DNA of 64,000 bases, taken from positions 7,006,001 through 7,070,000 of the forward strand of contig JAJTUQ010000003.1 of assembly GCA_021399445.1 (NCBI GenBank). The letters are read 5' to 3'. How positions within the stretch are numbered: the first letter of the stretch is position 1; the number at the start of each line of letters is the position of its first letter. The DNA is from Xylogone sp. PMI_703 (Eukaryota > Ascomycota > Leotiomycetes). The notes under the pieces were generated by a model. That model made no database searches and was not told the DNA's origin. It saw only the letters and a list, made by a program, of their open reading frames with translations. Made by a program: the position numbers and the translations under genes. Below are positions 1 through 10,723 of this stretch, one piece after another.

Positions 1-1565
1 GATGGAAGGTGACAAATACGGCAGGAAAGCAATTGGAAGCCAGCGAAAGAGAAGAAGAAAAAAAAAAGGGAAGAAAAAAACAATCTCAACAAGACCTGAC
101 TCTTGTCGCCAACACATCACTCACTGGCCGGGTCTCACTCGATCCCAGCCCAACAGCCAGAATCGCGACCACCACCTGTGACAACGCATCCGCATCCATG
201 GGAGCAAACGAACAGTTCGGGGTGGTGCAGTTGGACGAACACCCCTCTACATCTGCAGTCTGCGCATTATCACACCCGGATGTGTCTTGTTGTTATCACA
301 CCTAAATGGTTCTTGTTGCGGTGAATTTGGGTTTTTACTGATAGAGCATAGAGCATAGAGCAAGCAGGACCTGGACATGAACGGCCAACAGACGAGCCCT
401 CGAGGCTGACGAACGTGTTTGTCCGAAATCGTTTCGAGAAGGTCAAACGGAAGGAGCATATTATTACTTCAATAAACATATCAAACGCTGGTACCTTCTA
501 GAATACTTCTTCTCGACGATGATTTGCAGTTTCCAGCGATTATTTTACTGGTACAGTACATGAGTTTACTCGCCCTGGTAGGAAACTCGGCTCCCTCCCG
601 CTGGGATTTGGGCGGTTGGTCCTGCAAGTCCTGGTCTCGCCCACTTGGTTTGCTCCACTCGCTCGGCAGTTAATTTAAAGCTGCAGGGAAGAAAATGCTG
701 GTGGTTTTGAACAACGCAGCAGGAATGGCGACCAATGAGGAATAAATGAAGATGTGGTTTGACAGGATTGTCTGTGTAGGTAGGTACGGGTGTGAATTGC
801 TTCAGGAACTATATCTTGTATGTGCTATGCTTGATCCTATGCGATATCTGGTAGTGGTCTACGGTACTTCCCTGCTCAAAGAACTCCCCTTGGACAGAGC
901 AGGGGGGCTTCTTATCCCTGTCGTCACTTTACCTAAGAATGCGACAGACAGTTGAAATGATTCCATATAATCATAATCATCTTCATCCACAGAGTCTACA
1001 GCTACTATATTTATCGTCTTTCCTCTCTAGATGTATACTTCATCTAACTGGCATAGCAAAGTTACTCCAAATCAATTGAGTAATCGATGTCCATATCCTC
1101 AGGCCATAGCCAGAGATAACCAACCCCGCTCACTGTAATCACCAGTATCACAACAAATAATTACAACTATTCAATTCATGCACATGCAGTGTTAATTACT
1201 CTCTGGAGTGGTACAATTCTCTTCTCTAAATTTGTACAACCACAGCGCATAGCGAATGATGATAAGGGAACCATCAAAAGATAAGAAGAAGCGGGGTACA
1301 CCTCTGCGCGACATTACACAGAGGTATACAACATGTATTGTAATAAATATTTAAAATATACACAATGTCTTATGGTGATACCAAAATGAGTCAAAATTCC
1401 TCATTCTAGGCACCCAAGACAAAGCGTACTCTCAACCACATAAGAATATAACCCCCTCAGAACTCACCTAATACCCAAAACACCACCACCAAATCACCTC
1501 AAACCCAAACACAATCCCCAAACTCCAAAGTTACAAGCACTCATTCCCAAAGAAAAGAAAAGAAA
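1..1565. other. Non-coding stretch, no gene recognised
   Basis: Reading frames here are short, lack convincing starts and match no family I know. Around 345-362 there is a small run of a 7-bp unit (agagcat). The block at 361-383 recurs at 24026-24048 with one mismatch. The last 150 bases before 1566 are A- and C-rich, as expected of the leader and promoter of the methyltransferase gene. Confidence 0.5.
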
Positions 1566-2471
1566 ATGCCCCAAAACATCTACGACTCCCCCCCCTTCTT
1601 CGCCGCCTACGCCCTCATGTCCCGCTCCCTCCACGGCCTCTCCTCCGCGCCCGAATGGCCGCATCTGCGCGCTCTCCTGCCCCCTTCCCTCGCCGGTCTG
1701 CGCATCCTCGATCTCGGCTGCGGCTTCGGCTGGTTCAGTCGGTACGCCATCGACCACGGCGACGAGGGCACTTCCGTCCTGGGGATTGATATCTCGGAGA
1801 ATATGCTCGCTCGGGCGCGTGAGATGACCACTGCAGAAGCAAAGTACGAGGGGAGGATCAAGTATGTGAGAGGGGATTTGGATGATTTGGAGGGTGTGTT
1901 GAGCCGGGAGGGAGAGGGCGAGGAGGGGAGGTTTGATGTCGTGTTTAGTTCTCTGGCGGTGCATTACCTTGTTGAGCTTGAGAGTCTGGTTAGGACTGTG
2001 TTTAAGGTGTTGAAGCCGGGGGGCGTGTTTGTGTTCTCGGCGGAGCATCCTATCTTCACGGCGCCGTCGAGGCCGGGGGTCGTTTCTTCTGTTTTGTTCT
2101 CTTCTGGTGGAGCTGGTTCTGGTGCCGAGTCTGGTGGTAAAAGTGGTGATGGTACTGACTCTAGCAATGATACTACTGGTAGCGCTGGTAATACTGATGA
2201 AAAAGAGAAAGAGAAAGACTGGCGCTACTGGCCCCTGGACGCCTACCAAAAAGAAGGCCAACGCATCACGAACTGGCTAGCCGACGGCGTCGTCAAGCAG
2301 CATCGCACCGTGGCGACGTACATCAACCTCCTGCTCGATGCGGGCTTCCAGCTTACGGGCTTCGAGGAGTGGTGTCCTACGAAGGAGCAGCTGGAGCAGT
2401 CGCCGGAGTGGGGGGATGAGGTGATTCGGCCGACGTTTATGTTGGTTAGGGGGAGTAAACCACGCTCGTAG
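1566..2471 (+). CDS. Class I SAM-dependent methyltransferase
   Basis: This is a single-exon gene of 301 residues with its ATG in an A-rich context. Motif I, ILDLGCGFG, lies at residues 47-55. It is followed by an acidic strand end (GIDIS, about 73-77), the VVFSSLAVHY strand (125-134) and the KPGG turn (150-153), so the Rossmann methyltransferase fold of the Methyltransf_11/25 type is complete. The substrate cannot be told. Residues 179-217 are an insertion rich in Ser, Gly, Asp and Lys that interrupts the fold just after the core; its codons look like a simple-sequence expansion. Without it the protein would be close to the 240-260 residues usual for bacterial relatives, which I recall sharing the N-terminal block before motif I. 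It is probably a soluble small-molecule methyltransferase. The nearest gene is convergent. Confidence 0.85.
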   Translation: MPQNIYDSPPFFAAYALMSRSLHGLSSAPEWPHLRALLPPSLAGLRILDLGCGFGWFSRYAIDHGDEGTSVLGIDISENMLARAREMTTAEAKYEGRIKYVRGDLDDLEGVLSREGEGEEGRFDVVFSSLAVHYLVELESLVRTVFKVLKPGGVFVFSAEHPIFTAPSRPGVVSSVLFSSGGAGSGAESGGKSGDGTDSSNDTTGSAGNTDEKEKEKDWRYWPLDAYQKEGQRITNWLADGVVKQHRTVATYINLLLDAGFQLTGFEEWCPTKEQLEQSPEWGDEVIRPTFMLVRGSKPRS

Positions 2472-3300
2472 TAGACTCGTAGTAGATGAGGTGTGGTGGG
2501 ATGGGGGCTTTAGAACTTAACACTTGGGTAATTACATTCTGATGATGGGTATAATGGATCATATGGTAAAATATATGACCAATACATAGCATGCAGGAAT
2601 GTGCACAAGAGGTGGTGCGAACTTCTTATTGAATATAAGTTCTCCAGCATAGGTTACATATCCTATACCAATGCATATGAAAAAGACTCCAAGACAGAGA
2701 GAAGTCTCGTTTATTCAATGTATCATTGCATCAAGAGAAATACAACTACCCCATCTCACAGCATATACAAAGTAAACACATTCCCCAGCATTTCTCAACA
2801 TTACTTATGAAAGAGATTTTGATTCCCGGAATTTTTGTCTCCTTGAAACCCATGATAGTATACAGCATGTGCTTGATACAATGAAAATAAGATGTAACAA
2901 AAAAAGAGTCTCCAAGATTTCCAGACCTAATGAACGCCGTCGCTTGTGCTTGAGAAACCACTAGGTAAGATAAATAAAGAGCAGTAGTGATAGGAGGAAA
3001 GTCAAGGAAACAGAATTACGATATAAGAGATTGTAAAAGATCCTGCCCAGGCGTGTCTGATTCTGCGCTTCGGTGTTATTCATCCATCATCTTCCCTCCT
3101 AATCGGCTGTCTCGTTATTCTTTCTGGTGCTGCGAACACTGCTGCGGCTCGCTTCACGCTATTAATGATTATGATGGCAGTACCCTTCTTAAATTCGTGC
3201 ATAACAATCGACCAAATCGCTCATTCGCTAGTCAACTCATCGCTAGAGAAAGAAAGGGGGAGGGGTGCAGAAGACCGAAACGCTTCAACAACGAAACGTA
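2472..3300. other. Convergent intergenic region
   Basis: This is AT-rich sequence between the 3' ends of two convergent genes. No gene is seen. It presumably holds both 3' untranslated regions. Confidence 0.5.
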
Positions 3301-5237
3301 TCATCGAATTCTCTTCCCATCCAAGAACACCGGCCCCTGATCATAACCGTAGCCGCCGTAGCCATCGTCACCCATCCTCCTCCGCTCCTCAAACGCAGCC
3401 TTCTCCTCTTCACTCAAACTGAACGCCTTCTTCAACCATCCAAATGCGCTCCGCTTCTTCTTCACCTTCTTGCCATCTTCAGTCGTAGTCATGGACGTCA
3501 TGGACGTCATAACGCTCATCCCCATTGCGCTCGGCGTATCTCTCACATGGCTCGTATGCGATGGTGCCGCGGTCCAGGGCCGTTGCAGAGGCGAATTGGG
3601 GTTGGCATGCACAGGTCGGAAAAACTGCCGATCCGAAACAGGTGAAGGTATTGCGGACGCAGTAGCAGGCGGGGCAGGGAAATCATGATGAAGGTTAGGC
3701 GAAGAGGAGGTCGAGATAAGATCGGGTCGGGTAGCTAAATTGGGGTGAAGAGATGTTGGTGGTTTGTCGACGTCTGAGTAGTAGGCCGAATCGACCCCTC
3801 GGGCGGGAGTTGAGCTAGCAGTGTTGATGGAACGGCGAGCTGGCACACCCCAGTACTCGGGTGAGGATGACGTGCCTGGTGGTCTCAGAGTGGGTGTATC
3901 AGATGGGCCGTCTTTCTTTCTAAACGAGAGTCGGTCACGGAGGGAGGATCTTCGAGGTATGGTAGGTTCAGCCGGTGCTGACTTCGGTGGTTTGGGCGAG
4001 GGAGCAGGGCTGTAGGTGCGGGGTTTGAGGATGAATTCTGATTCCGGTGGACTCTGAGGCGTGAGTTCAATCTCGAGCTCCGTGGGCTCGGATTCTGGTA
4101 TCGACATGCGGTCATCGTCTCGCATTAACTGTGGGACAGGAGAGGCCGTCTTGCCCCCAGCACTGGTGTGCGGGCGAGCTTGCTTGGAGGGTATCGAGCG
4201 AGAGGACCCCGAGTGCGAGGTCTTGTGTGAGTGAGCTGAGCGGCTTGATGGCGCTGCAGTACTGGCCTGTAAAATATTGTGAGCTCTGTTCACCATCCTG
4301 ACAGATCCACTGCATCACCTACCCTTCCCTTCCTGCTGGCCTCGCCGGCTCTCCGATCCATCTCTGCCACAATGGACCCCAGCTCCACTAGAGCCGTGCC
4401 TAGGCCCTTACCATTGGTCTGCAGAGCTGTATAGGCTTTATACCAACCCTCGACGTTGCCCTTCATGGCCTGGAACACCTTCTCCATCTCAGGCCGCTCC
4501 TTTCTCCAGACCGGATCCTGCTGAATGTCCAGCAGATACGCCCGGAAATCCTTGCAAGCCTCCAACCCTTCCTGAACATCCCTCAGAGCATCGTTCATCG
4601 ACGTAGCGGTGCGGTTAATGACGTGCTCGATCTGTTCGTTGCCGCTGACAATCTGCAGACGAAAGGCTCGATCCTCGAGCATGGCGTCGAAGATGTCAAT
4701 ATTGTCGAGGGGCAGCTTGAGAAACTGCAGTCGCTCATCGATGTCCCGGCGAGCCAGATCAAAGTCCTCCAGGGTCATCTCCAAGAACTCGTCCACCTCG
4801 TCGACGTGGCCCTGTAGGATGGCCATCACCTGCTCGTCATCCTTGGCAATGCCGTTCAGCAACAGGTAGATGCCGAAGGAGATCTGTGCCATCAGCTTCC
4901 ACAGCTGGTGGTATTGCTGGCCGGGTTTCTTCTGCCATCGGGAGGGCGGTGGTGCGTCGATGGAGTCGTCGAGCAGAACCTTGCGGCGAGTCTCGGCGCT
5001 GAGGATCTTAGGCTGAGGGGCCGTAGGCGTGGAGGTAGCGGAGGCTTCGAGCATGGATTCGGCAAAGGCAGCCTGCATGGACCAGATGGGATGTGTTGGG
5101 ACCTGGATCTCCTTGGAAGCGTCGTCGTGGGCGTCATCGAGGACATCGTCGAGGTCACTGAGGTCGTCGATGGTGGGCTCGAGGATGATGGGGACGCCGT
5201 GCTCCAGCTCGGGACTATGGAGAGTGGTGGTAGCCAT
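3301..5237 (-). CDS. Conserved fungal protein of unknown function, helical N-terminus with disordered tail
   Basis: There are two exons, 5237-4323 and 4266-3301. The 56-bp intron opens with GTAGGT, closes with TTACAG and is in phase 0. The product has 626 residues. Residues 1-70 are acidic. Residues of about 95-300 form a long predicted helical region with regular hydrophobic spacing (LWKLMAQISFGIYLL, then several charged amphipathic helices), which looks like a helical bundle or coiled coil. The second exon encodes a tail rich in Ser, Pro and Thr with basic patches, likely disordered and phosphorylated. It ends in a conserved-looking block containing AFGWLKKAFSLSEEEKAAFEERR, residues roughly 575-605, which could bind membranes or a partner. 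I do not recognise a named family. The upstream 550 bases are rich in purine tracts and likely hold the leader. Confidence 0.8.
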
Positions 5238-6757
5238 GATGGCGGGGGGTATTATGCAAGATCAAGAGCCCTCAGCAAGAAAGCAGCTGGTGGTTGTGGT
5301 TCTGATCGAGATCGTAGTTGTTGGTCGTGGTCGGTTGTGGGCGTGGCGGAGGCGGATAGTGGCGGTTGGCGGTGGGAGATGGTCTTTGCACGCACGCTCA
5401 CCAGGGGAGTTGACGGGGTTGCATTGCTCGAGGGGACGAAGCAGGAGCGACACGAGCGATGGTAGAACGCAGGGCAGTGAGTGAGAATGGGTAGTGAAGA
5501 GGTGCAATATGTGAAGACAGCTAGAATTGAACCAAGAAGACTGAGATGGCTCGTCGAAAACGTTCGGGGCAGATTGGGTAAGACAGAAGACGGTGGCTGA
5601 TCGGAGGGCTAGAGAATCCGGGGTTGCGGCCGAGCAGAGAAAAAAAGAAAAAGAGGAGATTGATGATGTGATGTAACGTCGCAGAGACAGGACAATTTGA
5701 AGATGTGGTCGTGAGGTGAGCGGTGGTTTTGGTCGTTGGGTGGAAGAGAGAGAGCGACGATGACAAGAAACGATGATGGGTGATGATGATGATTGTTGGT
5801 GATGTTGGCCGATGGAGGGAGAGAGGGACCTGGACCGCGCCGGGCTGGTCGTGGGTGGTGGTTGTGGTCCGTAACTGGGCAGCGTCGTTCTCTTAAGGGC
5901 GAACCAGCGAAAACCTGCGGAAGGTGAACTTGCCTCTTTCAGGGGTCCTGTGTGTCTCTCTTTAGCGGTGGGGCGGGCCGTCCAGGGGCAGAGCGCTGCT
6001 AATGGGCTAGCCTCGTCCTCTCGGTGCGACCAGAGGTATCCGTGCAGGTTGGAGAGTTCTTCCTCTGAACAGAGAAAGAAGGTAAAAGAGAGAGAGTAGA
6101 TGTCTTTATGATATACACGGAGGCATCGAATGCTAGAGAGCTATTCTAGGAAACCATGGCTTGCAGGGCCTCGTGGTGGTGGAGGGTCAGCCGTTCATCG
6201 CCCAACGCGGGCAGTTTTTCAATTATTGAAAAGACGACACGAGAGGGGCGTGGAGGTCGCCGTAAATTTGTTGGCGGCCTGGGTGCCTGAACTGTGCCTG
6301 AATCCACTGTGGTACAGTGCCTGAGCCTTGAGTGTCCACCACTAATCACTGTACAACAGAGCTTCTAGGCTGTCTTGGCGCTTCCACGCGGTTTTCGCGG
6401 TTCTCGTCCTTCTCTTCCTCGATTGCGTACTCGGGCCAATCAGCGTGGACATACCCCAACTCTAATCTCTCCCCCTTTCTTTTCTTCAATTGCTTCTCGG
6501 GCCAAGCTCATCACATGATTTGAAGAACATCTCCTTTACACAGTGATAATTTCAATACAGCTTCCCTTTATCCAATCTGGCCCTCTCATCCATCCACACT
6601 CACCACCAGCACACAATCAATAGTTTGTAATTTGCAATCTTCACCTCTTCAGCTGAATTGAGCTGAGTCTCCTTTCTTCCCAACTACCGCATCGCATGAT
6701 CATCGCTCTTCCCCTTCTCGTATCTGCCCGCCGAAACCCTATCACCCGAACGGAAAC
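5238..6757. other. Promoter and leader region, no gene recognised
   Basis: The part next to 5237 is the probable promoter and leader of the minus-strand gene. The 6550-6757 part is pyrimidine-rich on the plus strand, as fungal leaders often are, and leads into the small reading frame at 6758. Confidence 0.4.
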
Positions 6758-7084
6758 ATGGCCGTTTCACGACCGCACACAGCCTCACGGGGGATTTTCT
6801 CTTACCGTACATACATACAAAGAACATGTGACCTAGTTAACGACCTGGTTGAAATCCTTCTGATTAAGGTTATGACCTCGTTTGGTTTTGTTTCGTTTCG
6901 TCTCATCTGTTATCAATATAAAACAATCTGGGATTTGCTTCCCGCAGGATTGGGAGATACAACAGTTAGATCTCGTGCTTCACATAGAGTGGTGAGTGTG
7001 CAACCCCCGGAATGCAGAAAGGGGCAATTTTCAGGCACCTCCCCCGCGCTAGAGGCCATCTTGCGGGTACCTGTTCCTGACTAG
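6758..7084 (+). CDS. Possible small ORF or remnant first exon, unrecognised
   Basis: The ATG has a good fungal start context (AAAC before, G after) and follows about 200 bases of pyrimidine-rich, leader-like sequence. The frame runs 108 codons. The first 20 residues (MAVSRPHTASRG...) look like a normal N-terminus, but the rest has no recognisable domain. An upstream ATG near 6696 would open a short uORF. It may be the surviving 5' end of a gene whose body was lost, since the sequence that follows contains a repeat element and gene relics. It could also be chance. Confidence 0.25.
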   Translation: MAVSRPHTASRGIFSYRTYIQRTCDLVNDLVEILLIKVMTSFGFVSFRLICYQYKTIWDLLPAGLGDTTVRSRASHRVVSVQPPECRKGQFSGTSPALEAILRVPVPD

Positions 7085-7468
7085 CAGCGCACGGCATCGA
7101 CCGAGGGGTTGCTGCAGTGCTGCTTGTGTTACGTCGCTTGCGCACAGCTCCCAGCAGACTTATAGGTAGGACAATCCTTCGAGATCCGACGAGTTGTTGG
7201 ACTCTCTGTTTTCAGTTAGATCGTGATTTCACTTTGAACGATCTTGTGTTATATACCAGGTTTTAATCCTTTTTTTTTTGGCTCGAAATGAATAGTTAAC
7301 TGTTGATGGTATTTTATTCGAATACCACCAGCACCCCTCATTTTTAGCATAAAGTCGAGAAGGTGAAGTAATAGCTAGTTATACTTTTCAACTTACGCTC
7401 CCCAATCAATAAAAAAAATCAACCTACCTTTCTTTCTTTTTTTTAACCAAAAAAAGAAGAGGCAATAG
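7085..7468. other. Non-coding, A/T tracts next to a repeat copy
   Basis: No coding signal is seen. A short inverted repeat (tggtatt...aatacca) lies near 7307-7330. Pure T and A runs occur at 7268-7278 and 7430-7455, just before the dispersed repeat begins. Confidence 0.4.
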
Positions 7469-7790
7469 ACAAAAGAGTTCGGCGCTATACAAGCTGAGAA
7501 TATAGCTTGTATGCCTACATCTCCCCTAATATCTCAGTGTTCTTTTTGAATAACCACTGGGCCAAGGAGGCTTGTATTGCCATTCTTCCCGTTTGCATAT
7601 TCAGCTTTTGCAGTTATTCGCCAAGTTCACTATTAGGATTGGCTCCACACTCCTTGCTTCGGGAGAGCAATTCGACCTGACCACTCTGCCAAAGTGGCGC
7701 CCTTGCTGCTCCTCTGACATAGGGCTTTCCTATTTGGGGTTATATAGAACGTCTAGCTCTCTTCTGGTCGCTAAGGAGGAGTGACACGTT
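7469..7790 (+). repeat. Dispersed repeat, copy A (plus orientation)
   Basis: This segment matches, in opposite orientation, sequence at 49720-49970. Shared blocks include aaaagagttcggcgctatac, gcttgtatgcctacatct, ccctaatatctcagtgttct, ttaggattggc, and gctttcctatttgggg followed by ttatatagaa. Order is kept throughout. Copy A has about 75 extra bases around 7545-7620 relative to copy B, and it has lost much of the long hairpin seen in B (only ccactctgccaaagtgg remains, 7681-7697). No coding capacity, poly-A tail or clear target duplication is seen. It could be a MITE, a SINE-like element or a solo LTR fragment; the conserved TATATAGAA near one end would suit an LTR or promoter-bearing element. 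Confidence 0.75.
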
Positions 7791-8326
7791 GGGAACATTA
7801 CGTCATACATAGCTTTGTTTCAAGAGGCAAAGCAAAGGTAGGTATTACATATCTCGGATACCATTTGACAATGCAATAATGTCTTTTGATTTAATATCTA
7901 ATTTCACGTCAAGAGAAAAGAAATCCTGGAAATCTCTCTACCATTTTCGGATATGTCCACCAGCAGAACTTTAGCTAATATCTAACGCAGATGCCATAAG
8001 GATATGGTTAGATAGACAGTAAGGTGAGTCTACAACTGCACTGCAAAGATAGTGCACATTTTGTATCGAGATTAACAGATCCTTTTCTATTATCCATATA
8101 TTTCACCAAATACCGTAGCCTAGATCATGCGTTTTATTCAGCACCAAGAACATGCTCTTACTAGATCTACGCTCTTGTGCTAGCAAATCTACACCATACC
8201 ATTTTAACTTGATAACCAGCATCTTCGTAAAAGAATACGCTTCGTCCTCATTCCCAAGGAGTCAATCTACCACAAGCTAACATGATGTTTCGAAGTGTTA
8301 GAGCCTCGATTTTCTTGACTGTTACA
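7791..8326. other. No confident gene; coding-like fragments
   Basis: Short open segments end in good donor sites (for example FQEAKQR before GTAGGT near 7836, and a GTGAGT near 8031). They cannot be joined into a frame and may be exon relics. Confidence 0.3.
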
Positions 8327-8998
8327 TTAGTAACCTTCACACAGCAACGATCTCGGACTTTGCTGTGCTGGTCCTGTCATGCGTGACGATGCATTCCTAC
8401 TTGCTAATTCATCCAAAAATGGGACCTTTGCATCCAACTGCTGAAGGAATGCTGCCATTGTGGTGTTTTCTTCTGGCATCGGGATATGCATCTTGATATT
8501 CATATTTAGACCATTCCAGAGTGAAAGAAGTTGATTGTACACGGATGTCATCTGCGCTGCTTTCAATGCCACTGTCGCTTGTTCCTTGAAGCGGTTGATG
8601 ACTTCGGGAATGATGACTTGAAGAGGAGCTGTCGCAAACAGTTGTCTCTCAAGGGCAGTGAGTTCAGTCGTATGACAAAATGCTGCTGTACCTCTAAGGC
8701 ACGTAGGAAATACTTCTCTAACTTTATCTTCTCCGTAGATTTCAGAGAGGTGAAGAAGTCGATCTGTGAAGGTGTAAACATCGTTATATACTCATATAAG
8801 GTCAAACAGTGATTTGTCAGGTCAGATAAGCCGGTAGGATTCCTGCGAATCGTCAGCGAACCGGCCCCGAAACGGAGGGGTGATGGGAACGAAGAGGAGA
8901 GGAAAGGACACCTACGTTGCAGCAAGTCAGGCCAGTTCCAAGTCCAATACAACGACCACATTGGAGGCCGCGGTCTCTTCAATATTGTAAGCCTCAAT
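8327..8998 (-). pseudogene. Decayed intron-containing gene, family unknown
   Basis: The minus strand shows coding-like sequence in three parts. The first open segment (8998-8916) holds a hydrophobic strand-like VVVVLDLELA followed at once by an in-frame TGA (8929-8927). A 73-bp intron with GTAGGT and TTCGCAG (8915-8843) keeps phase. The next exon reads TNPTGLSDLTNHCL... and a helical MFTPSQIDFFTSLKS region. Near 8660-8685 one missing base moves the frame, after which the reading continues with TELTALERQLFATAP and QATVALKAAQMTSVYNQLL to a stop at 8327. Composition is that of a soluble helical protein. One nonsense change and one frameshift suggest recent loss, although an unusual splice pattern could rescue either lesion. 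I do not recognise the family. Confidence 0.5.
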
Positions 8999-9923
8999 AG
9001 GAGTATCATACAAGATACCCAAACGCTTCCTGGATTTTGTTGTTTATTTTGTGCCCTTGTGTCTTATAAAATGGTAACCTTGAGTATATAGCATGCGTAA
9101 AGGCTGTTACCAGTATAGATGGAATAGCTATGTCAACACAATGACATGGGTTTCCAAATTCCACACGCAAGTATTGCTCCTCGATGGAGGGACGAGATGT
9201 TGCTGTAGACAGAAGACTTCCGTTTCAATATAGCATATCCGTTTGCTCTTATTTGAGCACAACTGTCCAAAGGTGCAGACATTTCGAACCGAATTGCGTC
9301 TTGTCGTACAATCGAAGAGTAATATTTAAAGGCCGGATTTCAGTATCTCTCACGGCAAGTTCTCATACTTTTGTTCCATTTCACTCAACTCTTCTTTTCA
9401 ATCTCTCTTAGATTCTTATTATAGAGTGATGTGGAGTACGCCTCCATATTGGATCCTGTTGTTGAGATCGCTTTATGGAGTAAGGAACTCATGAGTTCAG
9501 CCCACCTGAACGGATGATTAGCGCAGCCACACCGAAAATGATCCTGAGCAGGTTGGTAGTAGTGAACACTATTTCAACTCTATCAAAGGTTAGTCAGTAT
9601 ATCAGATTGGGTAAGAGGAAGTAGGATGATCCTTAACTTATTCTTTCCTCCCTGTAGCACTATCTTTTGATATTGTGCTCTCCTCAAGGACATGGCCGAT
9701 TGAAAATGCTGACAGGCTTTCATATTTTTCAGTTTAAAGTCTTAAGACACCGTCTAATTCGTGGTGATATTAGTTCACTTATTCGTTGCAACGGAATTTC
9801 GGGAATTTGCTATTTTAGATTCAGGGCAGATCTCGATCAAGGTAACTTGTATAGTACCTCTCATCTCTTAAGACACTGCATCAAAGGTAAGAGTCTTGAA
9901 GAAGTTCAGTCTGAAGGGATTAC
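8999..9923. other. No gene recognised
   Basis: Only short frames are seen. The motif tcttaagacac occurs twice on the plus strand (9739-9749 and 9866-9876), which hints at a small duplication or a shared exon edge. Confidence 0.3.
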
Positions 9924-10440
9924 TCACCTTTCGTCTATGAGAGGATCCTTTGAACGCGGTATCAGTGCTTTTTCATAGCTATACCGATTTCTACCCTCAG
10001 GATCACATTTTGGAGGTTTCTTCTTTATCGGTATCCTGAGGTACAGTAGCACAATCAAATAAAAAAAGGCAATGCCTAATTGGCGGTCGCTCATGAAATT
10101 ATAGTGAATGTGATGATAAATATTTCGAGCTTCAATCAACTTATCCATACATTGAAGTTCATTGATTTTGCGCCTGAGCTTTTCAAGGAGATAGCCTATC
10201 ACGCTATCACGCAAGTCGCTGCTATAGAGCTGCACGCCATTTCATCTATTTCATCTATTAATTTCATAACATCGCCCCTAACTCACGATTAATACTTCCT
10301 TTGGAGTTTGAGTATATAATCTCGACAGTGATTCTGACACAGGCAGTGGGGGGATTTGGTGGTGGTTGTGGAAATCAAAACAGAAGTTTCGATTTCCATC
10401 CTCAAAAGCAGGAGGAGCTCTCTGTGCCCCATTCTAGATT
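9924..10440 (-). pseudogene. Decayed paralogue 1 (inverted partner of 11556-11833)
   Basis: Reading on the minus strand, a first coding-like exon starts near the ATG at 10431 (MGHRELLLLLRMEIETSVLI). A 127-base former intron follows (10299-10173), then an exon of exactly 26 codons (10172-10095, reading RKINELQCMDKLIEARN at its start). The frame stays open past the exon end to about 9930, where a fresh GTGAGT occurs after a hydrophobic segment (IAFFYLIVLLYL) and a basic stretch. Compared with the partner copy, the first donor is GGAAGT where the partner has GTAAGT. The second donor is ATGAGC where the partner has GTGAGG. Both splice donors are therefore destroyed here. The family is unknown. 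Confidence 0.5.
10173..10299 (-). repeat. Former intron shared with 11629-11755 (inverted)
   Basis: Over the first 48 aligned bases (from aagtattaatcgtgagttag) this segment differs from its partner at five positions, four of them G/A. The remainder is more diverged with small indels, yet both segments are 127 bases long. The match is far stronger than in the flanking exon. Confidence 0.7.
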
Positions 10441-10585
10441 GAAAAAGCTGGACGAGAATGAGGCGGCCGCATGAAAAGGGGGCTGCGCAGGAGACAGTAG
10501 AGTTGATGGCGAGATCTAAACAAGATATGACACAGCGTCAACTTGGTAGACTCTTGTACAGCCAAAGAGAGTACTTCACAGCACC

Positions 10586-10720
10586 ATGGACTGTCCGGTA
10601 TGCGTACTAGGTTGGATCGCGGCGCAGTTTGCCATGGAACCGCCGAATTCAGTTGTCGAGGTCAAAGCCTGCAGCATTGGTCATCAGGTCATGGGCTACC
10701 TCTGGTGCCAAGTTCACCAG
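10586..10720 (+). CDS. Possible first exon or 45-codon ORF, unrecognised
   Basis: An ATG in a strong context (CACC before, G after) opens MDCPVCVLGWIAAQF and continues for 45 codons to a TGA. The TGA overlaps a consensus GTGAGT donor at 10720, so this could be a first exon of 134 bases ending in phase 2. No following exon could be joined without a stop. Cysteine spacing CPVC is present but no domain is evident. It lies between the two decayed paralogues on the opposite strand to the nearer one. Confidence 0.2.
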
Positions 10721-10723
10721 TGA

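Noticed and set aside
5262..5484. Plus- and minus-strand frames of 80-185 codons around 4908-5507
   Set aside because: They are shadows of the long helical protein gene or lie in its purine-rich leader. No conserved motif is seen.
7665..7700. Possible tRNA or Pol III gene in repeat copy A (attcgacctgacc)
   Set aside because: The motif deviates from the B-box consensus, and copy B has a different, hairpin-forming sequence there.
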